DNA of 64,000 nt, taken from the NCBI RefSeq assembly GCF_904528075.1, contig NZ_LR882035.1:992001-1056000 (forward strand), in the 5' to 3' direction. This document shows positions 23,529 to 31,007 of this stretch, in pieces. Origin of the DNA: Agreia sp. COWG. GTDB taxonomy: Bacteria; Actinomycetota; Actinomycetes; Actinomycetales; Microbacteriaceae. How positions within the stretch are numbered: the stretch's first letter is position 1; each line of letters begins with the position of its first letter. The notes under the pieces are model-generated. The model searched no databases. It saw only the letters and a list, made by a program, of their open reading frames with translations, and was not told the origin of the DNA. Position numbers and translations under genes: made by a program.

Positions 23529-24704
23529 TTACTTCAGGCCGATCGTCTTGTCGAGGAACTCGTTGGTGAAGAGATCGGAGGCGGTGATGCCGTCCTTCGG
23601 GGGAGTGCCGAGCTTCGTGAAGATCGGGGTGTCGGTGTCGATGATCTTCTGCACGCGGGCCTCGTCGAAGTCGCCGATGTAGTCGTTGTCACCGTTCGAG
23701 GCCAGGCCGAGGTCGCGCATGGTCTTGACCGAATAGTCGGCGACGCCCTGCGAGTACACCCAGCCGGTGTCGTACTGGGTGACGAGATCGAGGATCATCG
23801 CGTTGGTGGGGGCGGGGTCGGCGAAGTAGTCGACTTCGGCCTGCTGCAGAACGGGCACCAGGGCGGTGAGGCACGGCGTGAGCTCCTTGAGCTGGCTCGT
23901 GCGAACCGAGACGGCGGATGCGTAGATCTGGTAGCCGGCATCGTGGATCAGCTGGAACTTGACCGGCTTGTCCCAGGACTCCACCTCGTTCTCGTAGACG
24001 TACGGCTCGGCGCTGGCGAAGCCCTGCTGGGCATCCTTGCCGCCCTGCGAGACGAAGTTGGCCGGCGTGCCGTCGTAGCCGCCGTCTGCCTGGGCCTCGG
24101 GCACGATGCCCGCACCGATCAGGTAGTCCATGTACGCGGCGCCACCGAAGTACTTGATGATGGCCCCGGCCTTGGTGAGGTCGGCGATGGTCTTGACGTC
24201 GGGGTACGTGGCCGGATCCCACATGATCATCTGCGGGTTGATCTCGAGGGGAGCGAACACGGCCGTGGTGGGCATGTCGTTCGACAGGCGGAGGGACTCG
24301 TCGGTGTTGGCATAGCCGAGGGTGATGTCGGAGTCGGTGTACATCTGCGAGCTCACGGTCTGGAACCCGATCGCCGGCCCTCCGGCCCGCACCTCGAGGT
24401 TCACGCCGGTGTACTCGCCCTTCGAGTACAGGGGGCCCGAGACGCTCTTGTTGCTCGCGTCGACCACGGCGTCCTTGCCGAACATGGAATACAGGTGGCC
24501 GTGCTCGGCCTCCGGGTTCCAGTCGGTCTGGATGGTGACCGTGGCGGGGCATCCGGCCGCTTTGAGGTCGACGGAGCCGATCGTGAGATCGCTCGCCGCG
24601 TTCGATGCGGAGTCGGTGCTGCCCGCGGAGCAGCCCGTCAGCACGAGGGCGGTCGAGGCGAGGAGCCCGGCGGCGAGAAGGGATCGGGAACGTGTGACGC
24701 GCAT
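23529..24704 (-). CDS. ABC transporter substrate-binding lipoprotein (copy 1)
   Basis: A 391-residue lipoprotein with signal LLAAGLLASTALVLTGCSAG (lipobox LTGC). The mature protein is of the NMT1/SsuA-type periplasmic-binding fold used for sulfonates, nitrate, taurine and thiamine pyrimidines. Shared blocks with the copy at 29821-31002 include QTDWNPEAEHG, RAGGPAIGFQTV, MIMWDPATYPDVKTIADL and YDTGWVYSQGVADYSVKT; the two are clear paralogues. It follows the permease and ATPase genes. The ligand is unknown; aromatic Trp/Tyr-rich blocks would suit a planar heterocycle. Confidence 0.88.
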   Translation of the reverse strand: MRVTRSRSLLAAGLLASTALVLTGCSAGSTDSASNAASDLTIGSVDLKAAGCPATVTIQTDWNPEAEHGHLYSMFGKDAVVDASNKSVSGPLYSKGEYTGVNLEVRAGGPAIGFQTVSSQMYTDSDITLGYANTDESLRLSNDMPTTAVFAPLEINPQMIMWDPATYPDVKTIADLTKAGAIIKYFGGAAYMDYLIGAGIVPEAQADGGYDGTPANFVSQGGKDAQQGFASAEPYVYENEVESWDKPVKFQLIHDAGYQIYASAVSVRTSQLKELTPCLTALVPVLQQAEVDYFADPAPTNAMILDLVTQYDTGWVYSQGVADYSVKTMRDLGLASNGDNDYIGDFDEARVQKIIDTDTPIFTKLGTPPKDGITASDLFTNEFLDKTIGLK

Positions 24705-24734
24705 GTCATCTCCAGGTGTGGTGGTGCGAGAGGG

Positions 24735-24758
24735 GTGCTGTGTGCTGAGTGCTGTGTG
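24735..24758. repeat. Imperfect heptamer repeat GTGCTGN x3.5
   Basis: GTGCTGT, GTGCTGA, GTGCTGT and a partial GTG follow one another (24735-24758) in the gap between permease and binding-protein genes. It is the same heptamer family as the perfect run at 17694-17721. Both lie upstream of a start codon on the - strand. Confidence 0.65.
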
Positions 24759-24774
24759 AGAGAGGGGGCGAGCG

Positions 24775-25647
24775 TTACTTGCTGTAGTCGTACCACTTGC
24801 CGACGGCGAGCTTGCCGAGCCAGCCGAAGATCAGGAAGACCACGACGCCGAAGACCGCCGCGGTGATGATCGCGGCGAAGAGCTCCGGACCCTGCACTCG
24901 GGACTGGTAGTTGCTGATCAGGGCGCCGAGTCCGGGCTCGCCGCGTCGGAAGAAGAAGTCTCCGACGATCGCGCCGACGACCGAGGCCCCGGCGGAGATG
25001 CGCATGCCGGCGAAGATGGCGGGCAGCGCGGCCGGTAGTTCCAGCTTCGTGAGCACCGTCCAGCGGTTGGCCTTCTGCAGCTGGAACAGCTCGCGCTGGC
25101 CCTTGTCGACCGACTGCAGACCGAACAGCGTGTTGGCGACGATCGGGAACAGGGCGATCATGACGCAGACGATCACGCGGGCGGGAAAGTCGAAGCCGAA
25201 CCAGAAGCCGATCAGCGGCACGAGGGCGAGAATAGGGATGCACTGCAGGATGACGGCGTACGGAAAGAGGGAGCGCTCGATCCAGCGGGCCTGGCTCATG
25301 GCGATGGCCCAGACGAGGCCGACCACGATCGCGATCGCGAGGCCCGTCAGGGCGACGCCCGCCGACTTCGCGAGGGCGTCCAGAATGTCGCCCAGCGTCT
25401 TCGGATCGAAGAACGCGTCGGTGAAGATCTTGTGCGGCGGCGGCACGAGGAACGACTGCTTCGGATCGATGAGCACGTAGCTCACGAAGTACCACAGCGC
25501 GATGATCACGATGAAGACGAGCACGGGCGGCACCCACGACGGGAACCTGCTGCCGCGGCGTTTCGGCATCTCCGACGCGCGACTGATCGTGCGGATCTTC
25601 GGGTTCGACGTGGTCACGGGGCCTGTCGGGGGAGCGGTCGTGGTCAT
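24775..25647 (-). CDS. ABC transporter permease, SsuC/TauC-like
   Basis: A 290-residue inner-membrane protein with six likely helices. The first is PVLVFIVIIALWYFVSYVLI after a 40-residue cytoplasmic N-terminus. The cytoplasmic EAA-type loop appears around LQKANRWTVLTKLELPAALPAIFAGMR, which contacts the ATPase. It overlaps the ATPase gene by 4 nt and is followed by the binding protein. It is the only permease in the cluster and probably serves both paralogous binding proteins. Confidence 0.93.
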   Translation of the reverse strand: MTTTAPPTGPVTTSNPKIRTISRASEMPKRRGSRFPSWVPPVLVFIVIIALWYFVSYVLIDPKQSFLVPPPHKIFTDAFFDPKTLGDILDALAKSAGVALTGLAIAIVVGLVWAIAMSQARWIERSLFPYAVILQCIPILALVPLIGFWFGFDFPARVIVCVMIALFPIVANTLFGLQSVDKGQRELFQLQKANRWTVLTKLELPAALPAIFAGMRISAGASVVGAIVGDFFFRRGEPGLGALISNYQSRVQGPELFAAIITAAVFGVVVFLIFGWLGKLAVGKWYDYSK

Positions 25648-26423
25648 GAGTGTCCCAATCGGAGCGCGTGCGAAACCTCGCCGGCGAGCTCGGCGAACTC
25701 GGGGGTGAAGCGGATCTCGGGATCACGGGGGTAGGCGAAGGGAACGTCGAACGTCTCGACGATCTTGCCCGGCCTGCCCGACATGACGACGACCTTCGTC
25801 GACAGGTAGACGGCCTCCGAGACCGAGTGGGTGATGAACAGCCCGGCGAACTGCTGCTGCGTGAACAGCTTGATGAGCTCGTCGTTGAGGCGCTCGCGGG
25901 TGATCTCGTCGAGAGCACCGAACGGCTCGTCGAACAGAAACAGCTCGGGGTCGAGCGTGAGCGATCGGGCGAGCGAGGCCCGCATGCGCATGCCGCCCGA
26001 CAGCGTCTTGGGCAGGTGCTTCTCGAAGCCAGAGAGGCCGACCAGGTCGATGGCCTCTGCGGCTTTCGCGACCCTGGCCTTCTTGGGCACACGGTTCAGC
26101 TCGGCGAGCAGCTCGACGTTCGACTGCACGGTCCTCCACGGAAGCAGGGTGGCGTCTTGGAACACGTAGCCGATGCGCTTCGTCGACACGGTGGTCTCGC
26201 CCGCGGTCGCCGGCGTCAGGCCGCTGGCGATGCGGAGCAGCGTCGATTTTCCGCAGCCGGATGGCCCCACCACCGTGACGAACTCGCCGCGTTTGACGGT
26301 GAGGTCGACGCCGGAGAGCGCCGTCGTGCCGTTGGGGAACGTCATGGCGACGTCTGTGAAATGGAGAAGCTCGGTTGTCTTCGTGGGTACGGGGGATTCC
26401 GTTGTCAGGGTCATCGGGCTCAT
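25644..26423 (-). CDS. ABC transporter ATP-binding protein, SsuB-like
   Basis: A 259-residue ATPase with Walker A VGPSGCGKSTLL, Q-loop YVFQDATLLPWRTVQSN, signature LSGGMRMRASLARSL, Walker [14 protein letters not shown] and switch His in ITHSVSEA. ATG 26423 overlaps the amidohydrolase stop in TGATG, which supports this start over the GTG one codon upstream. It energises the permease encoded next. The order amidohydrolase-ATPase-permease-binding protein-FAD oxidase-creatininase-flavoprotein on one strand suggests one operon for uptake and breakdown. Confidence 0.95.
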   Translation of the reverse strand: MSPMTLTTESPVPTKTTELLHFTDVAMTFPNGTTALSGVDLTVKRGEFVTVVGPSGCGKSTLLRIASGLTPATAGETTVSTKRIGYVFQDATLLPWRTVQSNVELLAELNRVPKKARVAKAAEAIDLVGLSGFEKHLPKTLSGGMRMRASLARSLTLDPELFLFDEPFGALDEITRERLNDELIKLFTQQQFAGLFITHSVSEAVYLSTKVVVMSGRPGKIVETFDVPFAYPRDPEIRFTPEFAELAGEVSHALRLGHS

Positions 26424-27688
26424 CACCTCTTTTCGAGAAGGAGTTCGACCGGGGCGCTGCTGCGCTCCGGCATGATCGTGTGGTGCGTGACCTCGCTGTA
26501 GGACACGAGGCGTCCGGCGTGGATCACGTACCGGTCGGCGGGGGCGTTGGCCACCACATCCGCGAGGTTGTCGCCCCGGATGGCGAGCAATTCTGCCTTC
26601 GCGCCGACGAAGACGCCGGCGGGATCGAGGCCCATGACCGAGCGGGCGCCGTCGCTCACGGCGGTGTAGGCCTCCACGAGCGTGAGGTGCCCGGCGGTCA
26701 CGAGCAGGGATGCCGTCTCGAGCGCGTCGCTTCGCCCCACGGGGTTGAACGGGTCGCGCACGTTGTCGGCGCCCGCACCCAGGCGCACCCCGGCATCCAA
26801 GAGCCGTCGCACGGCTGTGAGCCCGCGCGGCGTCGACACCGGATGCTGCCAGCCCTGCAGATAGAGATTGGTGATGGGCAGGGTGACGATGCCGATGTTG
26901 CTCGCGAGCACCTCGTCGATGATGCCGTCGAGCTCTGCGCCGTCGAGTGTGCCGAGCCGCACGCAGTGCCCCGCGGTGACGGGCCTCGAGAGCGGCCAGT
27001 CGCGCACCGAGCGGGCGAGCTCGGCCAGCGTGTAGTCGCCGACGAGGCTCTCATCGGTGTGGATGTCGACGCCGACGCCGTGGCGCACGGCGATGGCGAG
27101 CAGCCGCTGAAGATCGGCGCTCTGGTCGTCGGCGAGGTGCGGCGCGCCTCCCACGAGGTCGACCCCGAGTGCGAGGGCGGCCTCGACGTCTGCCGATGGA
27201 ACGTTCGGACCCGCAAGGGCGGCAAGCTCGATGTGCATCACCTCGCGCAACTCGTTGCGAACCTGCACCAGCGCCTGCACCCCGCGCAGCGGTTCGTCGC
27301 CCGCCAGAATGTCGACGTGGCATCGCACGGCGGTCGTGCCGTTGCGAAGCAGCAGCAGGGCGGCCCGCCTCGCGCGCTCGGCCATGGACTGCACGGTCAT
27401 GGTGGCGGAGTACGCGTGCCACGAGTCGATCGCCAGCCCCAGGTCGCCCATCGGCGGCTCGATCTCGTCCCACGAGAGGGCCTTGTCGAGGTGGGCGTGC
27501 GGCTCGGCGGGCGCTGCGAGAAGAATGAAGCCCGACAGGTCGATGGTCTCCGACGCGGGCGAAGAGGAGGGGGTTCCGGCGGGGCGAACGGCACTGACCA
27601 CGTCGCCCGCGAGCTCCACATCGACCAGGGACCCGTCGTCGAGGGTCGCCGATCTCAGCAACGAGATCTTTCTCGGCAGTGTGCTCAC
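26423..27688 (-). CDS. Amidohydrolase, cytosine deaminase-like
   Basis: A 421-residue enzyme. GTG 27688 is chosen because GGGAGG (27695-27700) lies 6 nt upstream; a longer frame starts at 27739. Metal ligands are PAEPHAHLDKALSWDEI (HxH), VDIHTDES (His), TAGHCVRLG (His) and GADNVRDPFNPVG (Asp), the layout of bacterial CodA-type cytosine/isoguanine deaminases. It therefore probably deaminates a ring amine, releasing ammonia, on a pyrimidine-, purine- or triazine-like compound. It is the first gene of the operon carrying the ABC transporter. Exact substrate unknown. Confidence 0.85.
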   Translation of the reverse strand: MSTLPRKISLLRSATLDDGSLVDVELAGDVVSAVRPAGTPSSSPASETIDLSGFILLAAPAEPHAHLDKALSWDEIEPPMGDLGLAIDSWHAYSATMTVQSMAERARRAALLLLRNGTTAVRCHVDILAGDEPLRGVQALVQVRNELREVMHIELAALAGPNVPSADVEAALALGVDLVGGAPHLADDQSADLQRLLAIAVRHGVGVDIHTDESLVGDYTLAELARSVRDWPLSRPVTAGHCVRLGTLDGAELDGIIDEVLASNIGIVTLPITNLYLQGWQHPVSTPRGLTAVRRLLDAGVRLGAGADNVRDPFNPVGRSDALETASLLVTAGHLTLVEAYTAVSDGARSVMGLDPAGVFVGAKAELLAIRGDNLADVVANAPADRYVIHAGRLVSYSEVTHHTIMPERSSAPVELLLEKR

Positions 27689-27897
27689 GATGTGCCTCCC
27701 GATGAACCTCTGGGGCCCACGCTGGCCGAATGACGTCATCCCACTCTAGGAGGCCGATATTTCGAATGCGTAACACGGAGATTTCCTCGCATTTCGCATC
27801 GCTCGGGGCGGGCTGGACGCGTCGTCGACGGCGCGGCCGAAAGGGTACTGTCGCAGGGGGAATCTCCCGATCCCTCTTTGCACCGAAGGCGCCGACC
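27689..27897. promoter_or_regulatory. Divergent intergenic region, amidohydrolase operon / PDR reductase
   Basis: This 209-bp region must carry both divergent promoters. It contains the palindrome TGACGTCA (27732-27739) and an AT-richer stretch (about 27768-27802) with near-inverted copies CGAATGCG and CGCATTTCG. I found no convincing -35/-10 pair. These repeats are candidate operators only; the GntR regulator encoded at 28851-29555 would be an obvious partner. Confidence 0.3.
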
Positions 27898-28854
27898 ATG
27901 ACATTGCACCTGAACGAGACCACCGCCGTCGTGAGCCGAGTGCTCGATGTGGCAGACGGCGTGAGGTCGATCGAGCTCGTGAGCATCGATGGCTCGGAGC
28001 TGCCGGAGTGGTCGCCGGGAGCGCACCTCGACGTGGTCGTGGCCGACGGCATCGAGCGCCAGTACTCGCTGTGCGGAGACCCCGCTGATCGCGGCTCCTG
28101 GCGCATCGCCGTGCTGCGAGAAGACGGCGGAAGGGGGGCATCCGTTCTACTTCATTCAGACGAGCTTCTCGGTACCACGATGCGCCTGCGCGGCCCGCTG
28201 AACCACTTCGGTTTCGAGCCGGCCGCGTCGTATCTCTTCATTGCCGGGGGCATCGGCATCACGCCCCTGATCGCGATGATCCGCACCGCGGACGCCGCGG
28301 GGGCGGACTGGACTCTGGCGTATGCCGGGCGCAGCCGTCGCACCATGGCGTTCCTCGACGAGCTCGAAGCCGCGTATGGCGAGCGCATCCTCGTCTTCGC
28401 CGGCGACGAGGGCCAGCGCCTGAACGTCGCAGCCCTGACAGCGGCGATGCCTGCGGGTTCCCTGGTCTACTGCTGCGGCCCGACGGCCCTGCTGGCCGAC
28501 GCCGAGGCAGCGGCCGTCGACCTGCCTCACGGCAGCCTTCATCTGGAGCGTTTCGAGGCGAAGGAGACCGGAGCGCCCGTGCTCGACGACTCCTTCGAGG
28601 TCGAGCTCTCGCTCACGGGGGTGACGGTCACGGTGCCGCCCGACCGCTCCATCCTCGACGTGGTGGAGGATGCCGGCGTGCTCGTGTTGTCGTCGTGCAG
28701 GGAGGGCACGTGCGGAACGTGCGAGACCCCCGTCGTCTCGGGCGAGGTCGATCACCGAGACTCCGTGCTGACACCAGACGAGCAGGCCGACAACGAGGTC
28801 ATGATGATCTGCGTCTCCCGCGCCGCGTGTCCACGACTCGTGCTGGAGCTCTAG
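27898..28854 (+). CDS. PDR/VanB-type oxidoreductase with C-terminal 2Fe-2S ferredoxin
   Basis: A 318-residue electron-transfer protein starting at ATG 27898 (GAAGG 27884-27888). Residues 1-100 form a ferredoxin-reductase-type flavin domain with RQYSLCGDP, residues 105-225 a nucleotide-binding domain with IAGGIGITPLIAMIR and VYCCGPTALL, and residues 235-318 a plant-type ferredoxin with Cys in SCREGTCGTCETP and a fourth in MMICVSRA. Such proteins pass electrons from NAD(P)H to a Rieske oxygenase or demethylase. No oxygenase gene is next to it, so its partner is encoded elsewhere or it serves another acceptor. It ends in a 4-nt overlap with the convergent GntR gene. Confidence 0.9.
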   Translation: MTLHLNETTAVVSRVLDVADGVRSIELVSIDGSELPEWSPGAHLDVVVADGIERQYSLCGDPADRGSWRIAVLREDGGRGASVLLHSDELLGTTMRLRGPLNHFGFEPAASYLFIAGGIGITPLIAMIRTADAAGADWTLAYAGRSRRTMAFLDELEAAYGERILVFAGDEGQRLNVAALTAAMPAGSLVYCCGPTALLADAEAAAVDLPHGSLHLERFEAKETGAPVLDDSFEVELSLTGVTVTVPPDRSILDVVEDAGVLVLSSCREGTCGTCETPVVSGEVDHRDSVLTPDEQADNEVMMICVSRAACPRLVLEL

Positions 28855-29555
28855 GGTCGGGCCTCGTCCTCGACGAGCCTCTTGACATCGGCGAGGTGCT
28901 CCTCCATGGCGCGGCGGGCCGCATCCGGATCACCCGCGAGCAGCGCGTCGAGCACGGCGCGATGGCCGGCGATCGACGAACGGCGGCCCGCGCGCGTCGC
29001 GTGCGAGTGCCGCCGCGTGTGCATCGTCCATTCGCTCGTCATGGTGACCAGCGTCGTGAGCAGGGGATTCTGCGCGGCGTGAGCGAGCGCGAGATGAAAC
29101 TCCACGTCGAGTCTCAGTGACTCGTCGACGTCGAGAAACTCGTTGCTCTTCGAGAGGGTCTCCTCGAGGCGCAGGATGTTCGACGCGGCTCGGCGCCTCG
29201 CCGCGAGATACGCCACGGTCGGCTCCACGACGTCGCGCACTTCGGCGGCGTTGCGCAGCTCCACCTGAAGCTGCGACAGCTCGTCGCGCAAGGCCACGCC
29301 GTCTGCCGACGGTGCCGACACGGTGGTACCCCGACCCTGCCGCCGCTCGATCAGCTTCTTCGCCTCGAGCTCGTGCATCGCCTCGCGCAGCGACGCCCGC
29401 GAGACGCCCAGGCTCTTGGCGAGTTCGCGCTCCGGGGGCATGCGTTCCCCCGGCTGCAGCTCGCCATCGAGGATGCGCTGTTCGAGGTGCGAAGCGATTC
29501 CCGCGCTCAGCGTGCCCGGCCGCTTCACCGACGATTCCGAGAAGGTCCCCGCCAT
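28851..29555 (-). CDS. GntR family regulator, FadR/FCD subfamily
   Basis: A 234-residue repressor. Residues 15-85 form the GntR winged helix (IASHLEQRILDGELQPGERM, PPERELAKSLGVSRASLREA); residues 100-225 form the all-helical FCD ligand domain with metal-binding-type His/Asp residues (VEFHLALAHAAQNP, GHRAVLDALLAGDPDAARRA). Located between the two halves of the heterocycle cluster and divergent from the second binding-protein gene, it likely controls that cluster. TGGTC/GACCA-type palindromes at 29580-29597 and 29743-29753 are candidate operators for itself and for the divergent operon. Confidence 0.92.
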   Translation of the reverse strand: MAGTFSESSVKRPGTLSAGIASHLEQRILDGELQPGERMPPERELAKSLGVSRASLREAMHELEAKKLIERRQGRGTTVSAPSADGVALRDELSQLQVELRNAAEVRDVVEPTVAYLAARRRAASNILRLEETLSKSNEFLDVDESLRLDVEFHLALAHAAQNPLLTTLVTMTSEWTMHTRRHSHATRAGRRSSIAGHRAVLDALLAGDPDAARRAMEEHLADVKRLVEDEARP

Positions 29556-29579
29556 GCGCCCTGCCCTCCTGTCGCCGAG

Positions 29580-29753
29580 TGGTCTGCTGGCCAGACCGAT
29601 CGCGTGACCTCATGTTAGGCCCCCTCATCGACTCGTCGTAGGCCCGTGCGCCGCCGTATTACCGGCACATTTCGTTCGCGTTATTTTTCGGTTCATCACC
29701 CCTCCGGCCCAAAACGAATGCCCTAGCGTGACAGGAGTCCGGTGGTCAGACCA
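29580..29753. promoter_or_regulatory. GntR operator candidates in divergent intergenic region
   Basis: The 265-bp gap 29556-29820 separates the GntR gene from the second binding-protein gene. Near each side is a palindrome: TGGTCTG-CTGG-CCAGACC (29580-29597) and the perfect TGGTC-A-GACCA (29743-29753), which share TGGTC/CAGACC half sites. GntR/FadR-type proteins commonly bind TGGTnnnACCA-like sites. An AT-rich block at about 29668-29695 probably marks the promoter. An 8-nt-spaced AGGAG precedes ATG 29821. No other gene is seen in the gap. Confidence 0.5.
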
Positions 29754-29820
29754 ATCGGATATCCCCACACAGCGCACGACTGCCTACCCCTGTTCCACCT
29801 ACCCGCCAGGAGTACACACC

Positions 29821-31002
29821 ATGACGTCACGCCACACCAGATCCGCCTTGGCCTTGGGCATCATCGCGACCACCGCCCTCGGGCTGACCGCCTGCAGCGG
29901 AGGCGCCACCACCTCGGGCAGCACGGCGTCGAGCACCCAGCAGATCGGCTCCGTCGACCTCGCCGCCGCCGGGTGCCCTGCCACGATCTCGGTGCAGACC
30001 GACTGGAACCCCGAGGCGGAGCACGGCAGCCTCTACGAGATGCTCGACCCGTCGAACGTCACCGTCGACACGAGCGCCAAGACCGTGACCGGCCCGCTGA
30101 TGGCCGGCGGCGAGTACACCGGCGTGAACCTGCAGGTGCGGGCCGGTGGACCGGCCATCGGATTCCAGACCGTCCCCTCGCAGATGTACTCGGACGACTC
30201 GATCACCCTGGGCTACGTCTACAGCGACGAGGCCGTGCAGAACTCCGTGGCCCAGCCGACGGTCGGAGTCTTCGCTCCGCTCGACAAGACGCCCACGATG
30301 ATCATGTGGGACCCGGCCACCTACCCCGACGTCAAGACCATCGCCGACCTCGGCAAGACCGACGCGTTCGTTCGTTATTTCGGCGGCTCCGCCTACATGG
30401 AATACCTCATCAGCAGCGGACTTCTGAAGAAGTCGCAGACCGACGGCGGCTATGACGGAACCCCCGCCAACTTCGTTGCGGCCGGAGGCAAGGACGCGCA
30501 GCAAGGGTACGCGAGCGCCGAACCCTACATCTACGAGAACGAGGTCTCGTCGTGGATGAAGCCGGTCAAGTACCAGCTCATCAACGACGCCGGATGGGAG
30601 ATCTATCCCGTGGTGGTCTCTGCCCGCAGCGGCGACATGGACAAGCTCGCCCCCTGCCTGAAGGCCCTCGTGCCCGTCATGCAGAAGGCCGACGTCGACT
30701 ACTACGCCGACCCCGCGAAGGCCAACGGTCTGATCCTCGACCTGGTCGACAAGTACGACACGGGCTGGGTCTACAGCCAGGGCGTCGCTGACTACTCGGT
30801 GAAGACCCAGAAAGACCTGGGCCTCGTCGGCAACGGCTCCGACACCGTGGTGGGCAACTTCGATATGGATCGCCTGCAGAAGTTCGTCGACCTCGCGACG
30901 CCCATCTACAAGGGCATCGGATCCGTTCCGACGGAGGGTCTGAGCGCCAAGGACATCGCGACGAACGAGTTCATCGACCCCTCCATCGGGTTCCCGCAGT
31001 AA
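29821..31002 (+). CDS. ABC transporter substrate-binding lipoprotein (copy 2)
   Basis: A 393-residue paralogue of the protein at 23529-24704, with signal LALGIIATTALGLTACSGGA (lipobox LTAC). The NMT1/SsuA-like fold is the same, with shared blocks QTDWNPEAEHG, GEYTGVNLQVRAGGPAIGFQ, MIMWDPATYPDVKTIADL and SQGVADYSVKTQKDLGL. No permease or ATPase follows it, so it probably docks on the transporter at 24775-26423. ATG 29821 has AGGAG about 8 nt upstream. It starts the divergent catabolic operon amidohydrolase-isochorismatase-cupin-creatininase. Different loops may give a different ligand from copy 1. Confidence 0.9.
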   Translation: MTSRHTRSALALGIIATTALGLTACSGGATTSGSTASSTQQIGSVDLAAAGCPATISVQTDWNPEAEHGSLYEMLDPSNVTVDTSAKTVTGPLMAGGEYTGVNLQVRAGGPAIGFQTVPSQMYSDDSITLGYVYSDEAVQNSVAQPTVGVFAPLDKTPTMIMWDPATYPDVKTIADLGKTDAFVRYFGGSAYMEYLISSGLLKKSQTDGGYDGTPANFVAAGGKDAQQGYASAEPYIYENEVSSWMKPVKYQLINDAGWEIYPVVVSARSGDMDKLAPCLKALVPVMQKADVDYYADPAKANGLILDLVDKYDTGWVYSQGVADYSVKTQKDLGLVGNGSDTVVGNFDMDRLQKFVDLATPIYKGIGSVPTEGLSAKDIATNEFIDPSIGFPQ

Positions 31003-31007
31003 CCACG

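Noticed and set aside
17694..24758. CRISPR array or phage attachment sites from the heptamer runs
   Set aside because: Units are only 7 bp with no spacers; no cas, integrase or tRNA genes nearby.
26375..27733. 452-codon plus-strand frame opposite the amidohydrolase
   Set aside because: No motif; the minus strand carries a complete metal-ligand set.
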